64,000 bases of DNA from Candidatus Caenarcanales bacterium (GTDB taxonomy: Bacteria > Cyanobacteriota > Vampirovibrionia > 2-02-FULL-35-15), in assembly GCA_020050435.1 (NCBI GenBank), contig JAGVKQ010000017.1, forward strand, positions 186,001 to 250,000, given 5' to 3'. Shown piece by piece: positions 1 through 7,734 of this stretch. The notes under the pieces were generated by a model. The model ran no database searches. It saw only the letters and a program-made list of their open reading frames with translations, and was not told the origin of the DNA. Each line of letters opens with the position of its first letter. Position 1 is the first letter of the stretch. The position numbers and the translations under genes are program-made.

Positions 1-3
1 TTT

Positions 4-1404
4 ATGCCTGCTACAGTAAGCTTTTTTGAATCATACTTGCCATCTCTCAGAAGAGCAGTAGCAACAACTACCCCTCTTAAAGAGCGTGTAAAGCAGACCG
101 TAACTGATAGGGTTTTAGATTCTCTTTGTAAAGATGGGGCATTAGATGCTAGAACAGTATCGAGAATGATTCCTAATTTAAAAGGAAATCAATCTAGTGA
201 TATAGCAAAAACTGTTTCTAATTTTGTAAGAACTTTTGGACTAAGAGTAGATGACTCTTTATTAACACTTCCTGAAGAAGTAGTAAAAACAGGATTTTCT
301 GAAGAAGGCTTAGCTTATATTCCAGAGCTTGAAAAAGAAATTCATTCTGTTAGTAGGCAATTAAGCTTTAATCGAATTGGGGCTGATTTCAGAAAACTTG
401 TAGCTTTAGCAAAAAAAATAAGTCCCGAGTTTAAAACTGCTTTCAATGAAGGTGAACTTATTAATGGATCTATAGAAACCTGGAAGAGTTTAATGGAAGA
501 AATTGATATGAAAATTTTAATTCCTGCCAATCAGGTTTTTGATATTAATTTAGAGGGTGGAAGAGAACCTGATGCTTTTCACGCAGGGATAAAAAGAGAT
601 ACATGGAAACAGGAACGTTTTCCTTATTTGGGAAATAACTTTTGGACTGCTGAAATTAAAAAACTCATGGGTGAAAAAATAGGCTCTACGCATGGATATT
701 TTGCATTTTATGATCCAGAGGCTTCAAGAAAAGATTCAGAATCCACATACAATTTAATAAAATTACACCCACAAAATGAGTTTTTTCATAGACTAAGAGA
801 TTTTATTACTCATTTAAATCTTTCCAAAGATGACTATTGCAGATTGTTTGGAGAATATAGATCAAAATATGAGCAAGTAGGGCATGCTCAAAATCAAATT
901 TTTATTACTGAGTGGAAAAAGTTAAAAAGTCTTGATTTACCACCAAATAAACTCAGGCTTGAATGTTTATTAAAAGATGATAATCCATATAGAGAATTAA
1001 TGAGTGAGTTTACAGATGATAATGAAAAAGGATTAGCTACTTTAGCCTATTCTGCATCTATAACCTCAGGTGAATTGAGTGGAATAATTACTGAAATGAA
1101 TATTCATATAGAAGAAGGCAGACATGATTTAGCTTATTGTGCTTTTTTAGATTTTCTAGGGGTTCAGAAAATGAGATATGATATGTTTGATTTAGATGAT
1201 GTAGGTCTTAATAGTGCTTATAAAATATCAAGTGGATTAATTTTAAACTCATTTAAAGACTTATATGATCATAATTCCCCAGGAGAAACCATCAGAGCCT
1301 GCGAAGCTACTACTAAGCCTGCATTTACTGCATTAAACTATTTAAGAGAAGTCAAAGACTTAAACTTTAGAAATGAAATAGAAATAGAAAGGCTTAAAAG
1401 CTAA
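4..1404 (+). CDS. Hypothetical protein, 466 aa
   Basis: I do not recognise this protein. It is a soluble, mostly helical sequence with no signal peptide, membrane segment or obvious catalytic motif. It begins three bases into the window, so a ribosome-binding site cannot be judged and the true start could lie upstream. The second half contains aromatic- and charge-rich stretches (for example around residues 190-260) but no repeats. Its 3' end overlaps the convergent small gene ending at 1394 by 11 bases. Codon use is AT-rich like the neighbours, so nothing suggests recent transfer. The reading frame is long and uninterrupted, so I am confident it is a gene but not of any function. Confidence 0.7.
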   Translation: MPATVSFFESYLPSLRRAVATTTPLKERVKQTVTDRVLDSLCKDGALDARTVSRMIPNLKGNQSSDIAKTVSNFVRTFGLRVDDSLLTLPEEVVKTGFSEEGLAYIPELEKEIHSVSRQLSFNRIGADFRKLVALAKKISPEFKTAFNEGELINGSIETWKSLMEEIDMKILIPANQVFDINLEGGREPDAFHAGIKRDTWKQERFPYLGNNFWTAEIKKLMGEKIGSTHGYFAFYDPEASRKDSESTYNLIKLHPQNEFFHRLRDFITHLNLSKDDYCRLFGEYRSKYEQVGHAQNQIFITEWKKLKSLDLPPNKLRLECLLKDDNPYRELMSEFTDDNEKGLATLAYSASITSGELSGIITEMNIHIEEGRHDLAYCAFLDFLGVQKMRYDMFDLDDVGLNSAYKISSGLILNSFKDLYDHNSPGETIRACEATTKPAFTALNYLREVKDLNFRNEIEIERLKS

Positions 1405-1618
1405 GGTTAGAAAAAAATTCTTGTACCAATCTTATAATCTTATCAATTGGACCTTCTGGTTCATCTCCACCGCCACCATTTCTAAGTTTTCCAGCATTAC
1501 TGAGAGTCATTGTTCTCTGAACACCATGCCGATCTTCCACCACTACAAGAGGCTCTCTTGAACCGCCAAAAGGCGTATGTTGTTTTGGACCACCAAAAGG
1601 TGTAAATCCTATTCTCAT
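1394..1618 (-). CDS. Small hypothetical protein, 74 aa
   Basis: This is an unrecognised small protein. The N-terminal third repeats the motif TPFGG twice, the middle is polar with a GGGG run, and the last 20 residues form a likely amphipathic helix ending in aromatic residues (QEFFSNLSF). The minus-strand sequence ahead of the ATG carries TAGGAAATTT, an acceptable ribosome-binding site. The 79-residue gene at 2450-2689 has a similar plan: short glycine-containing start, polar middle, hydrophobic C-terminus ending in Phe. The two could be distant relatives, but the identity is too low for me to claim homology. Its end overlaps the upstream convergent gene by 11 bases. Confidence 0.5.
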   Translation of the reverse strand: MRIGFTPFGGPKQHTPFGGSREPLVVVEDRHGVQRTMTLSNAGKLRNGGGGDEPEGPIDKIIRLVQEFFSNLSF

Positions 1619-1682
1619 AAATTTCCTATTTGTTTACTTATTACTTTAATTTTACCCCAAAGGGGTTAAGAGTCAATCCTAT

Positions 1683-1777
1683 AAAGCGTGTAGTTTTAAG
1701 CTAGTCCCCCGGGTTAAGACCCAGAGTTTTCAGCAATTGAGTACCTAAAACACAAAATACGCCACTAGGCACGCTTT
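1683..1777. ncRNA. Candidate structured RNA in the gap, unassigned
   Basis: The ends pair: AAAGCGTG (1683-1690) with CACGCTTT (1770-1777). Just inside, CTAGT (1701-1705) pairs with ACTAG (1764-1768), and a small hairpin GGGT/ACCC lies at 1711-1722. This multi-helix arrangement is unusual for an AT-rich spacer. I do not recognise a known riboswitch or ribozyme consensus. It could be a leader, a small RNA or a decayed element, and the strand is undecided. Confidence 0.25.
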
Positions 1778-1787
1778 GAAATGGCTC

Positions 1788-1822
1788 ATTAAAACTATGG
1801 AGATAAACCTCCATGTTTTAAT
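1788..1822. terminator. Long AT-rich hairpin, possible bidirectional terminator
   Basis: The arm ATTAAAACTATGGAG pairs with CTCCATGTTTTAAT around a short AAA-containing loop, about 14 base pairs with one bulge. The A-rich and T-rich outer arms could act as terminator tails on both strands. It sits beyond the 3' end of the small minus-strand gene at 1847-2026, for which it is a plausible terminator. Confidence 0.4.
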
Positions 1823-1846
1823 TTCGCTAATTATGAAAGGTTTAAT

Positions 1847-2026
1847 TTAATTCACTCTTTTAGGGAAGTTAATAACGTTTGATTTATTTTTATCTGTTTT
1901 CTCAATAATTGAGGTTAAGAGTTCTTCTGACTCAGAGGCATCTAGGATAAATGTCTGTTCATTGCAATTCAGCTTAACAACGTTATTCTTAAGCAATTTA
2001 AATTTAAAAGTTTGTGCTTTTGACAT
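1847..2026 (-). CDS. Small hypothetical protein, 59 aa
   Basis: This is a short reading frame found by translating the minus strand. It begins MSKAQTFKFKLLKNN, has an acidic middle (SESEELLTSIIEK) and ends NVINFPKRVN. The composition looks like a real small basic/acidic soluble protein, and a hairpin suited to termination follows it at 1788-1822. There is no clear Shine-Dalgarno sequence; the region before the ATG contains GATACT, which could be a -10 box. I do not recognise a family. The main doubt is its length and the missing ribosome-binding site. Confidence 0.45.
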   Translation of the reverse strand: MSKAQTFKFKLLKNNVVKLNCNEQTFILDASESEELLTSIIEKTDKNKSNVINFPKRVN

Positions 2027-2123
2027 TTGAATTAGAGTATCACAGATATTATTTTAAAGAGATTAAATTTATTTAATAATTTTTGACTTGATTTTAACCA
2101 TAGAAATGGAGTAATTTTGAATT

Positions 2124-2435
2124 ATGAAAGCTGCAGTGGATTTTTTATCAACTCTTACTCATGACCAAGTTTTTCCTTTACGCAGGTATAGAAAGGCTTT
2201 TACCACTCAGCCTGTGGCTAAAAATGAAAATTTACTAGCTCTTATTAAGAGCATTCCTCAAAACACAAAGACTGTTTTTATTCCTGGAAATGGTAATTGT
2301 GGAGAGTATTTAGAAAGATCTTTAGATTTACTTACTAGATTACAAAATAAAGGTGTTGCATCAATTAAAATTGGTGGCTGGGCTATTGATGATATTTCCC
2401 AACAAATAGCAACACTAAGAGCTGAACAGAACTAA
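2124..2435 (+). CDS. Hypothetical protein, 103 aa
   Basis: This small soluble protein has no motif I recognise. A central hydrophobic strand followed by PGNGNCGEYLERSLDLL could suggest a small alpha/beta fold, but this is only an impression. GGAG occurs 12 bases before the ATG, a little far for a good ribosome-binding site. The gene stands alone between minus-strand small genes, and its end is 14 bases from the convergent gene ending at 2450. Base composition matches the surroundings. Confidence 0.5.
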   Translation: MKAAVDFLSTLTHDQVFPLRRYRKAFTTQPVAKNENLLALIKSIPQNTKTVFIPGNGNCGEYLERSLDLLTRLQNKGVASIKIGGWAIDDISQQIATLRAEQN

Positions 2436-2449
2436 ATATAAATTTTTAT

Positions 2450-2689
2450 TTAAAATTCAAATGGTATGGAAGGGAGATTTAATACTTTTCCTAATCCCGA
2501 TAAAATTGACAGTGCTCTATCCAAGCCTGTAAGTAAAATATCTGACCATCCTGTCTCTTTAGTATGAGTTGTTCTATAAGTAACTCTACGTGGTCTATCT
2601 ACAATCACTGTCTGAGTTCTTGTCTCTTTTGCTGGGCATGCAGATGCCATGGGGGATGGAGGTATTCCACCCTGTATAGTTAATCCCAT
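2450..2689 (-). CDS. Small hypothetical protein, 79 aa
   Basis: This is an unrecognised small protein with a glycine/proline-rich start (MGLTIQGGIPPSP), a basic threonine-rich middle, and a hydrophobic amphipathic C-terminus (DRALSILSGLGKVLNLPSI) ending in PFEF. A good ribosome-binding site, AGAGG, lies seven bases before the ATG on the minus strand. The plan resembles that of the 74-residue protein at 1394-1618. It is transcribed divergently from dut, whose promoter lies in the 104-base gap. Confidence 0.5.
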   Translation of the reverse strand: MGLTIQGGIPPSPMASACPAKETRTQTVIVDRPRRVTYRTTHTKETGWSDILLTGLDRALSILSGLGKVLNLPSIPFEF

Positions 2690-2757
2690 AATTTACCTCT
2701 TCTATTCTTAGAATTATATCAATTCATATTACAAAAGTCTATAACAAAAATTGAGAT

Positions 2758-2786
2758 TTGACGCTAGATTAAAAAAATCTTAGAAT
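2758..2786 (+). promoter_or_regulatory. dut promoter, leaderless geometry
   Basis: TTGACG (2758-2763), a spacer of exactly 17 bases, and TAGAAT (2781-2786) form a near-consensus sigma-70 promoter. Only seven bases separate the -10 box from the dut ATG, so transcription should start at or within a base or two of the start codon. No Shine-Dalgarno sequence is present. Confidence 0.75.
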
Positions 2787-2793
2787 ACTTACT

Positions 2794-3261
2794 ATGCAAA
2801 CACTACAAGATAAAAAAACAAAAGTAAAAATTGGATTCGTAAAAGTAAATGAAAAAGCAGTTTTGCCTAATTATGCTACCTCTGGCTCTGCTGGAATGGA
2901 TTTATCAAATACACTCTCTGAGCCACTTACATTAAAGCCAGGCGAAAGAGCAAAAGTCCCCACTGGATTAATTTTAGTTTTACCTGAAGGTTATGAAGGT
3001 CAGGTTAGACCACGTTCAGGTCTTGCAGCTAAACATGGAATTACCTTAACTAACTGTGTAGGCACTGTAGATAGTGACTACCGAGGTGAAATGTGTTGCC
3101 TTATGGTTAACTTAGGAAATGAACCTTATACTATCCAACCAGGTGAAAGAATTGCACAATTAGTTATAGCTCCTGTTATTCAGCCAGAAGTAGAACTTTT
3201 AGATAAAGTACCAGATGTCACAGAACGTGGGTCTGGTGGTTTTGGAAGTACTGGGAAATAG
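2794..3261 (+). CDS. dut: dUTP diphosphatase
   Basis: Dut hydrolyses dUTP to dUMP and pyrophosphate, which keeps uracil out of DNA and supplies the substrate for thymidylate synthesis (here ThyX, at 32350). All five trimeric dUTPase motifs are visible in order: AGMDL (about residue 34), PRSGLA (73), [10 protein letters not shown] (90), ERIAQLVI (118) and the C-terminal glycine-rich arm [10 protein letters not shown] (144). At 155 residues it has the usual family length. The start is fixed by the promoter seven bases upstream. A probable terminator follows at 3272, so the gene seems to be transcribed alone. Confidence 0.95.
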   Translation: MQTLQDKKTKVKIGFVKVNEKAVLPNYATSGSAGMDLSNTLSEPLTLKPGERAKVPTGLILVLPEGYEGQVRPRSGLAAKHGITLTNCVGTVDSDYRGEMCCLMVNLGNEPYTIQPGERIAQLVIAPVIQPEVELLDKVPDVTERGSGGFGSTGK

Positions 3262-3271
3262 TCCTTAACCA

Positions 3272-3299
3272 AATCAGAGATTTTACCTGATTATATTTT
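3272..3299 (+). terminator. Probable terminator after dut
   Basis: AATCAG (3272-3277) and CTGATT (3287-3292) form a six-pair stem, followed by ATATTTT. The stem is weak but lies 11 bases after the dut stop codon and before yraN. Confidence 0.45.
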
Positions 3300-3329
3300 C
3301 ATTTTGAAAGTGATATTTTTAATATCAAA

Positions 3330-3689
3330 ATGCAAAGTACTAGATCAAAAGGTAAAAAAAGCGAAGAAGTTGCACTTAGCTATTTAGAAAAAAATGGCTT
3401 TTCTATCATTGATCAAAACTGGCATTCAGGCAGATATGGTGAAATAGATATCATAACTAAAGATCTCTCCACTAAAGAAATCGTTTTTATAGAGGTTAAA
3501 TCCAGATACACAAGCTTAGAAGAGGCCAAAGAATTAGTTACTAAAAACAAGCAAAAACAGATCTTTAAGCTAGCAAATATTTATATTCATCTAAATAAAC
3601 TAGAGGAGAAGTCTTGCAGATTTGATGTCATAGCTATTAAAATGAGTAGAGATAAGGTATTGTTAGAACACATTAGGAATGCATTTTGA
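3330..3689 (+). CDS. yraN: YraN/UPF0102 family protein
   Basis: This is a small nuclease-like protein of the YraN family, which has a predicted restriction-endonuclease-like fold. Its exact role is unknown, although it is often found near DNA processing genes. The family signatures are present: GKKSEEVALSYLEKNGF near the N-terminus, GEIDII (about residue 37) and FIEVKSR (about 51), which supply the Asp, Glu and Lys of a PD-(D/E)xK-like site. The length (119 aa) is typical. A hairpin-like ATTTTGA...TCAAAAT lies over the start region. The stop codon overlaps the TTG start of the recombinase-like gene, suggesting coupled translation. Confidence 0.88.
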   Translation: MQSTRSKGKKSEEVALSYLEKNGFSIIDQNWHSGRYGEIDIITKDLSTKEIVFIEVKSRYTSLEEAKELVTKNKQKQIFKLANIYIHLNKLEEKSCRFDVIAIKMSRDKVLLEHIRNAF

Positions 3690-4513
3690 AAGAAATAGTC
3701 AAACAATTTATCTCTCAAATAGAACAAGATCAAAAACTTTTGCCCAGCACTAAGATTGCTTACAAAAGTGATTTGTTGGATTTACTGGATTATATCTTCG
3801 ATACAAATACTGAAGTATCTAGTGTAAATCAGCCTTGGGTAAAGGGTTACTTAAAACATCTTGAAGAAACCAATCTAGAAAAAAATTCTTTCAACAGAAG
3901 GGCTTCTACATTTAGAACATTTTTAAAATTTTTATATAGAAACAAACTTGCGCCTAGCAACTATTCTTTAATAGTAAATAATAAATCTACATTTTTAAAA
4001 TCAAACAATGATGATCTTGATATGAACTCCATTGAAAAAAGTATTGAAGAAAATAAATTAAAAGTTGAAGAGAGACTTATTTTACTAATGATTGGGAGGC
4101 TTGGTATTACCGCTACTCAAATAATTTCATTAAAAACGTTTCAGGTAGACTTTGAAAATAAAGTAATAAATATTTCTGATACTGAAAAAATTGATTTGCC
4201 ATTTGACACATTTGATTTACTAAGAGAATATTTAATTGAAATAAGAGTTAAAGCTGAGAATTCCAGCAACAATTTAAATTTATTTTTAAATGAAAAGGGA
4301 GAATCCATAACTGAAGGTGAAATTTACAGACTTGTTAAAAAATTAAGTGCTGATTTACATTTTCAAGGAAAAGGGAAATTAACGACTAGAAGACTGAAGA
4401 AATTATCTGAATCAAAGACAGATTTTCTATCAATGCAAAGAGAATTATTAAGTGTAAGCTCTCCTAATAAAATCAATGCAGAACCGGAGCCTCGTCATTG
4501 CGAGGAGCCTTAG
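3686..4513 (+). CDS. Degenerate tyrosine-recombinase-like protein
   Basis: The first 90 residues look like the SAM-like core-binding domain of Xer/phage integrases (FNRRASTFRTFLKFLYRNKL). The C-terminal part resembles the integrase catalytic fold but lacks the expected Arg, His-x-x-Arg and catalytic Tyr: where Xer proteins have LRHSFAT, this one reads TTRRLKKLSES. It therefore is probably not an active recombinase; it may be a DNA-binding relic or a protein with a new role. Translation likely starts at TTG, overlapping the yraN stop. The last eight residues (EPRHCEEP) are encoded by the left arm of the palindromic repeat at 4493, so the original C-terminus appears to have been replaced. Confidence 0.65.
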   Translation: MKEIVKQFISQIEQDQKLLPSTKIAYKSDLLDLLDYIFDTNTEVSSVNQPWVKGYLKHLEETNLEKNSFNRRASTFRTFLKFLYRNKLAPSNYSLIVNNKSTFLKSNNDDLDMNSIEKSIEENKLKVEERLILLMIGRLGITATQIISLKTFQVDFENKVINISDTEKIDLPFDTFDLLREYLIEIRVKAENSSNNLNLFLNEKGESITEGEIYRLVKKLSADLHFQGKGKLTTRRLKKLSESKTDFLSMQRELLSVSSPNKINAEPEPRHCEEP

Positions 4514-4658
4514 CGACGAAGCAATCTAATCCCGCCAAGTGTCATTCTGAGCGTTAGCGAAGAATCCACTAACGTAAATAGATTCTTCAGTCGTTTCACT
4601 CCTTCAGAATGACATTTCACGTTGGATTGCTTCGGGCTTTGCCCTCCTCGCAATGACG
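4493..4658. repeat. Nested palindromic repeat, 166 bp
   Basis: The outer arms are CGTCATTGCGAGGAG...GAAGCAATC (4493-4526) and its inverse (4623-4658). The inner arms are GTCATTCTGAGCG...GAAGAATCC (about 4540-4569) and its inverse (4581-4614). Both arm pairs belong to the CGTCATTGCGAGGAG / GTCATTCTGAGCG type of dispersed repeat known from many bacterial genomes, here one inside the other. It overlaps the end of the recombinase-like gene and stops 30 bases before dapB. It could fold as a very long RNA hairpin. Confidence 0.85.
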
Positions 4659-4688
4659 AATAATCTTGTGTTATTATTTTACTTGTAA

Positions 4689-5504
4689 ATGAAAAAGAAA
4701 GATATAACTGTATTAGTATGTGGTGCTGCTGGCAAAATGGGGCAGTCTGTTATCAGAGCAGTTGATGCTGAAGCAGGAATGAAAATTGTTAGTGCTGTTG
4801 ATAGATTAGGAAACCCAAATATTGGTACAGATGTTGGAACTATATGTGGAATAAGTGAAGTCGGTGTTAAATTAGGCGGAAACCTAAAAGATGCTATCAG
4901 TAAAACACAGCCTGATGTTATGGTTGATTTCACTATGCCAGAAATTGTTTTTGTAAATGCTGAAATAGCTTTAAAAGCAGGCGTTCGGGTAGTTATTGGA
5001 ACTACAGGAATGACTAAAGATGATATCGCTGAATTATCTAAGTTTTCAAAACAAAATGGAGTAGGAACTATAGTCGCTCCAAACTTTGCTATCGGTGCAG
5101 TTCTTATGATGAAGTTTGCAAAAGAAGCCAGTAAATATTTCTCACATGCAGAAATCATCGAGTATCATCATGATAAAAAACTAGATGCCCCTAGTGGTAC
5201 GGCTATTAAAACAGCAGAAATGATGTCTGATGCTAGAAAAGAATTTGGAAGAGATTCTGTAAAAGGAAAAGAAACCATAAAAAATGCTCTTGGTGCTACG
5301 GGTCCTTCAAACATTCATATTCATAGCGTTCGCTTACCTGGATATGTTGCTCATCAGGAAACGATCTTAGCTTCATCTGGTCAAACATTGACTATTAGAC
5401 ATGATTCCTACGATAGGGCTTCATTTATGCCTGGGGTTTTAATGTCTATTAGAAAAGCAATGGAATTAGATCATTTAGTCTATGGATTAGAAAATATTAT
5501 TTAG
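4689..5504 (+). CDS. dapB: 4-hydroxy-tetrahydrodipicolinate reductase
   Basis: DapB catalyses the NAD(P)H-dependent reduction step of the diaminopimelate/lysine pathway, supplying peptidoglycan and protein synthesis. Visible motifs are the nucleotide-binding GAAGKMGQ (about residue 12), the substrate-site region VVIGTTGM, APNFAIGA, and the DapB signature EYHHDKKLDAPSGTA (about 157) with the catalytic His and Lys. The length of 271 aa is normal. No Shine-Dalgarno sequence precedes the ATG; TATTAT (4672-4677) is a candidate -10 box. The gene lies directly after the nested repeat and converges on the binding-protein gene ending at 5497, with an eight-base overlap. No other lysine-pathway gene is in the window. 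Confidence 0.95.
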   Translation: MKKKDITVLVCGAAGKMGQSVIRAVDAEAGMKIVSAVDRLGNPNIGTDVGTICGISEVGVKLGGNLKDAISKTQPDVMVDFTMPEIVFVNAEIALKAGVRVVIGTTGMTKDDIAELSKFSKQNGVGTIVAPNFAIGAVLMMKFAKEASKYFSHAEIIEYHHDKKLDAPSGTAIKTAEMMSDARKEFGRDSVKGKETIKNALGATGPSNIHIHSVRLPGYVAHQETILASSGQTLTIRHDSYDRASFMPGVLMSIRKAMELDHLVYGLENII

Positions 5505-6612
5505 CCACTTCAAACTTGCCTTTAGTAACTTTATAAACCACAAAATTAGGTTCTGTCAAATCTCCTTTTTCATTAAAAGAAAGTTTTCCTGTAAGCCCTT
5601 CGTAGTCTTTGGTTTTACTGATTGCTTTTGCTATTTTTTCTGCATGTTTAGATCCTGTGCTTTCAATAGCTTTCATTAATATATTTGTAGCATCATAGGA
5701 GTTTGCTGAAAATGCTCCTACATCTTTTCCAAATTTACTTTTATAGGACTCTATAAATGTTTGATCTGTAATTTCAGGAAGTGAAATCACAAGAGCATCT
5801 TCAGCATTGATTTTAGCTCCATCAATAAACTCTTCATCAAAAACACCTTCAGAACCAAGGAAAGTAGTTTTTAAACCTGATTCTCTAAGTTTATTTACAA
5901 ACTTTGCAGCATCTCCATATTCACCAGCAAAGAATACAAAATCTGGAAGTTTAGTTTTTAATTCAGAAATCTCTTCACAAAAATTACATTCCCCTACTTT
6001 ATAGGATTCATAAAACACTATTTGTGATGGGGTTTTCGCATTATCTATTTGTCTTAAAAACTCAGAGGCTAAGCTGGATCCATAACCTCTATTGTTATAA
6101 ACTACTGCTAATTTTTTAAATCCTTTTTCCAATGCAAATTTTGCAGCAAGCTCACCCTGCTCATCATCTCTACCTATTGTCCTAAAAACAAAACCATTTA
6201 CCTTTTTTCTCTCAGTGAAAAATGGACTAGTAGATCCAGGAGAGATTTGAGGGATTTTAGCTTTTGAATAAATCTCTGAAGCTGGAATTGAAATATCTGA
6301 GTTTAAATGTCCTATAACTCCAAGAACTTTTTGCTCTACAAGATTTCTTGCTCTCCATGTCCCTTCTCCAGCAAGTCCTCCATCATCTATTTTTATAAGT
6401 TCTACTTTTTTACCAAGTATTCCACCATTTGCATTTTTTCTTTCTACTGCTAGTTCTGCTCCATTAATAATAGATAATCCAAGAGCTTTATAAGGACCAA
6501 TCTGGGGGGCGGCTACTGCTATCTTATAAACATCCGCTTCATTCAAAGAAGTCTTTTGAGCACAACCACTTAATAGAAATAATAGGCAACAAATTAATAT
6601 TGGATTATTCAT
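5497..6612 (-). CDS. Branched-chain amino acid-type binding lipoprotein
   Basis: This is a periplasmic substrate-binding protein of the LivJ/LivK type (ABC transporter family with a type I fold). From the ATG at 6612 it has a lipoprotein signal, ILICCLLFLLSGC, so Cys 15 would be lipidated. The mature part shows the family pattern: KIAVAAPQIGPYKALG, then NANGGILGKKVELI, and PASEIYSKAKIPQISPGSTSP. A start eight codons further upstream is possible, but 6612 gives a proper signal peptide and has AAGGTGGTGG just before it. It overlaps the end of the upstream paralogue by eight bases. No permease or ATPase genes are nearby; the ligand is unknown. Confidence 0.85.
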   Translation of the reverse strand: MNNPILICCLLFLLSGCAQKTSLNEADVYKIAVAAPQIGPYKALGLSIINGAELAVERKNANGGILGKKVELIKIDDGGLAGEGTWRARNLVEQKVLGVIGHLNSDISIPASEIYSKAKIPQISPGSTSPFFTERKKVNGFVFRTIGRDDEQGELAAKFALEKGFKKLAVVYNNRGYGSSLASEFLRQIDNAKTPSQIVFYESYKVGECNFCEEISELKTKLPDFVFFAGEYGDAAKFVNKLRESGLKTTFLGSEGVFDEEFIDGAKINAEDALVISLPEITDQTFIESYKSKFGKDVGAFSANSYDATNILMKAIESTGSKHAEKIAKAISKTKDYEGLTGKLSFNEKGDLTEPNFVVYKVTKGKFEVAK

Positions 6613-7732
6613 TTTCCACCACCTTGAACTTTCCATTCACAACTCTATTCAATACAAATCCTTCTGATGTAAGATCTCCCTTTGAATCAAAAGAAATTAA
6701 TCCTGTTACACCTTGAAAATTCATAGTTTTTGCTACTTCTAATGCTATTTTTTCTCCATTGTCTTCTTTAATATTTTCAATAGCTTTAATTAAAATGTTT
6801 GTAGCATCATAGGCATTAGCAGCATAACCAGTAGGATCTTCATTGAAATATTTTTTATATTTTTCTTCAAAGCTTTTATCCCTAATAGGAGGGGCAGAGA
6901 CTACAAGAGAACCTTCTGTATTAATTCCACCTATTTTTATAAAATCTGAATGGTAAATGCCATCCCCTCCTATAAATTGTGTCTTTTCAAGCCCATACTT
7001 AGGGAAGTCTTTTAATATATATCCAGCATCAACACATTCTCCTGCTTGAAATACTACATCTGGTTTATAAGCAGAAAGTTGTGCTAGCAAAGAACCATAG
7101 TCTGTAAGTCCTTCTTGAATCATATTATAAAAAACGATTGGGGGTTTATTTGGTGAATTTGAGGTTTTGATAGCTTTAGCAAATTCTCCAGCAAGACTTC
7201 TTCCATAATCTCTTTCATTAAATAAAATTGCTACTCTTTTAAAACCATGCTTTAAAACATATTTTGCAGCAACTTGACCTTGTTCATCATCTCTACCTAT
7301 TGTTCTAAAAACATAACCTCTTGTCACATCTCTATCAGTAAAATACGGGCTGGTTGTTCCTGGAGAAATTTGTGGAATCATTGCCCTTGTATAAAACTCT
7401 GAAGCTGGAATAGATATATCTGAATCCAAGTGCCCTATTACTCCTAAAACCATTTCTGTTTTTGTTAGTCTATAAGCAAAAAATGCTCCATCTCCTACCA
7501 AGCCACCATCATCTTCTTTAATTAAAACAATTTTTTTACCATGAACTCCACCTTTTTCATTTGTTTCATTTACTGCTAATTCTGCTCCATTTGCTATAGA
7601 GTTTCCAAGAGAAGCATCAGGTCCACTATATGGTGAAACCACAGCTATTTTATAAACATCTTCTACTCCAGGTGGTTTCATGCAACCTGTCTGAAGAATA
7701 ATCATTAAAACTAATAAAAAATTCTTAATCAT
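6605..7732 (-). CDS. Branched-chain amino acid-type binding lipoprotein (paralogue)
   Basis: This is a tandem paralogue of the downstream gene. Both share KIAVV/AAP...GP, ENGGVHGKKIVLIKEDDGGL-like and IPQISPGTTSPYFTDR-like segments across their full length, so they come from a gene duplication. The signal is a lipobox (IILQTGC, Cys 17), placing the protein on the membrane face. The family binds amino acids or small organic ligands for an ABC transporter, but here the partner genes are absent. The gene starts two bases after the stop of the phosphate-binding-type gene and overlaps the next gene, so the three are surely one operon. Confidence 0.85.
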   Translation of the reverse strand: MIKNFLLVLMIILQTGCMKPPGVEDVYKIAVVSPYSGPDASLGNSIANGAELAVNETNEKGGVHGKKIVLIKEDDGGLVGDGAFFAYRLTKTEMVLGVIGHLDSDISIPASEFYTRAMIPQISPGTTSPYFTDRDVTRGYVFRTIGRDDEQGQVAAKYVLKHGFKRVAILFNERDYGRSLAGEFAKAIKTSNSPNKPPIVFYNMIQEGLTDYGSLLAQLSAYKPDVVFQAGECVDAGYILKDFPKYGLEKTQFIGGDGIYHSDFIKIGGINTEGSLVVSAPPIRDKSFEEKYKKYFNEDPTGYAANAYDATNILIKAIENIKEDNGEKIALEVAKTMNFQGVTGLISFDSKGDLTSEGFVLNRVVNGKFKVVENE

Positions 7733-7734
7733 AT

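Noticed and set aside
4679-5158. Minus-strand frame opposite dapB
   Set aside because: It is the complement of a well-supported enzyme gene with all motifs; composition is that of a shadow frame.
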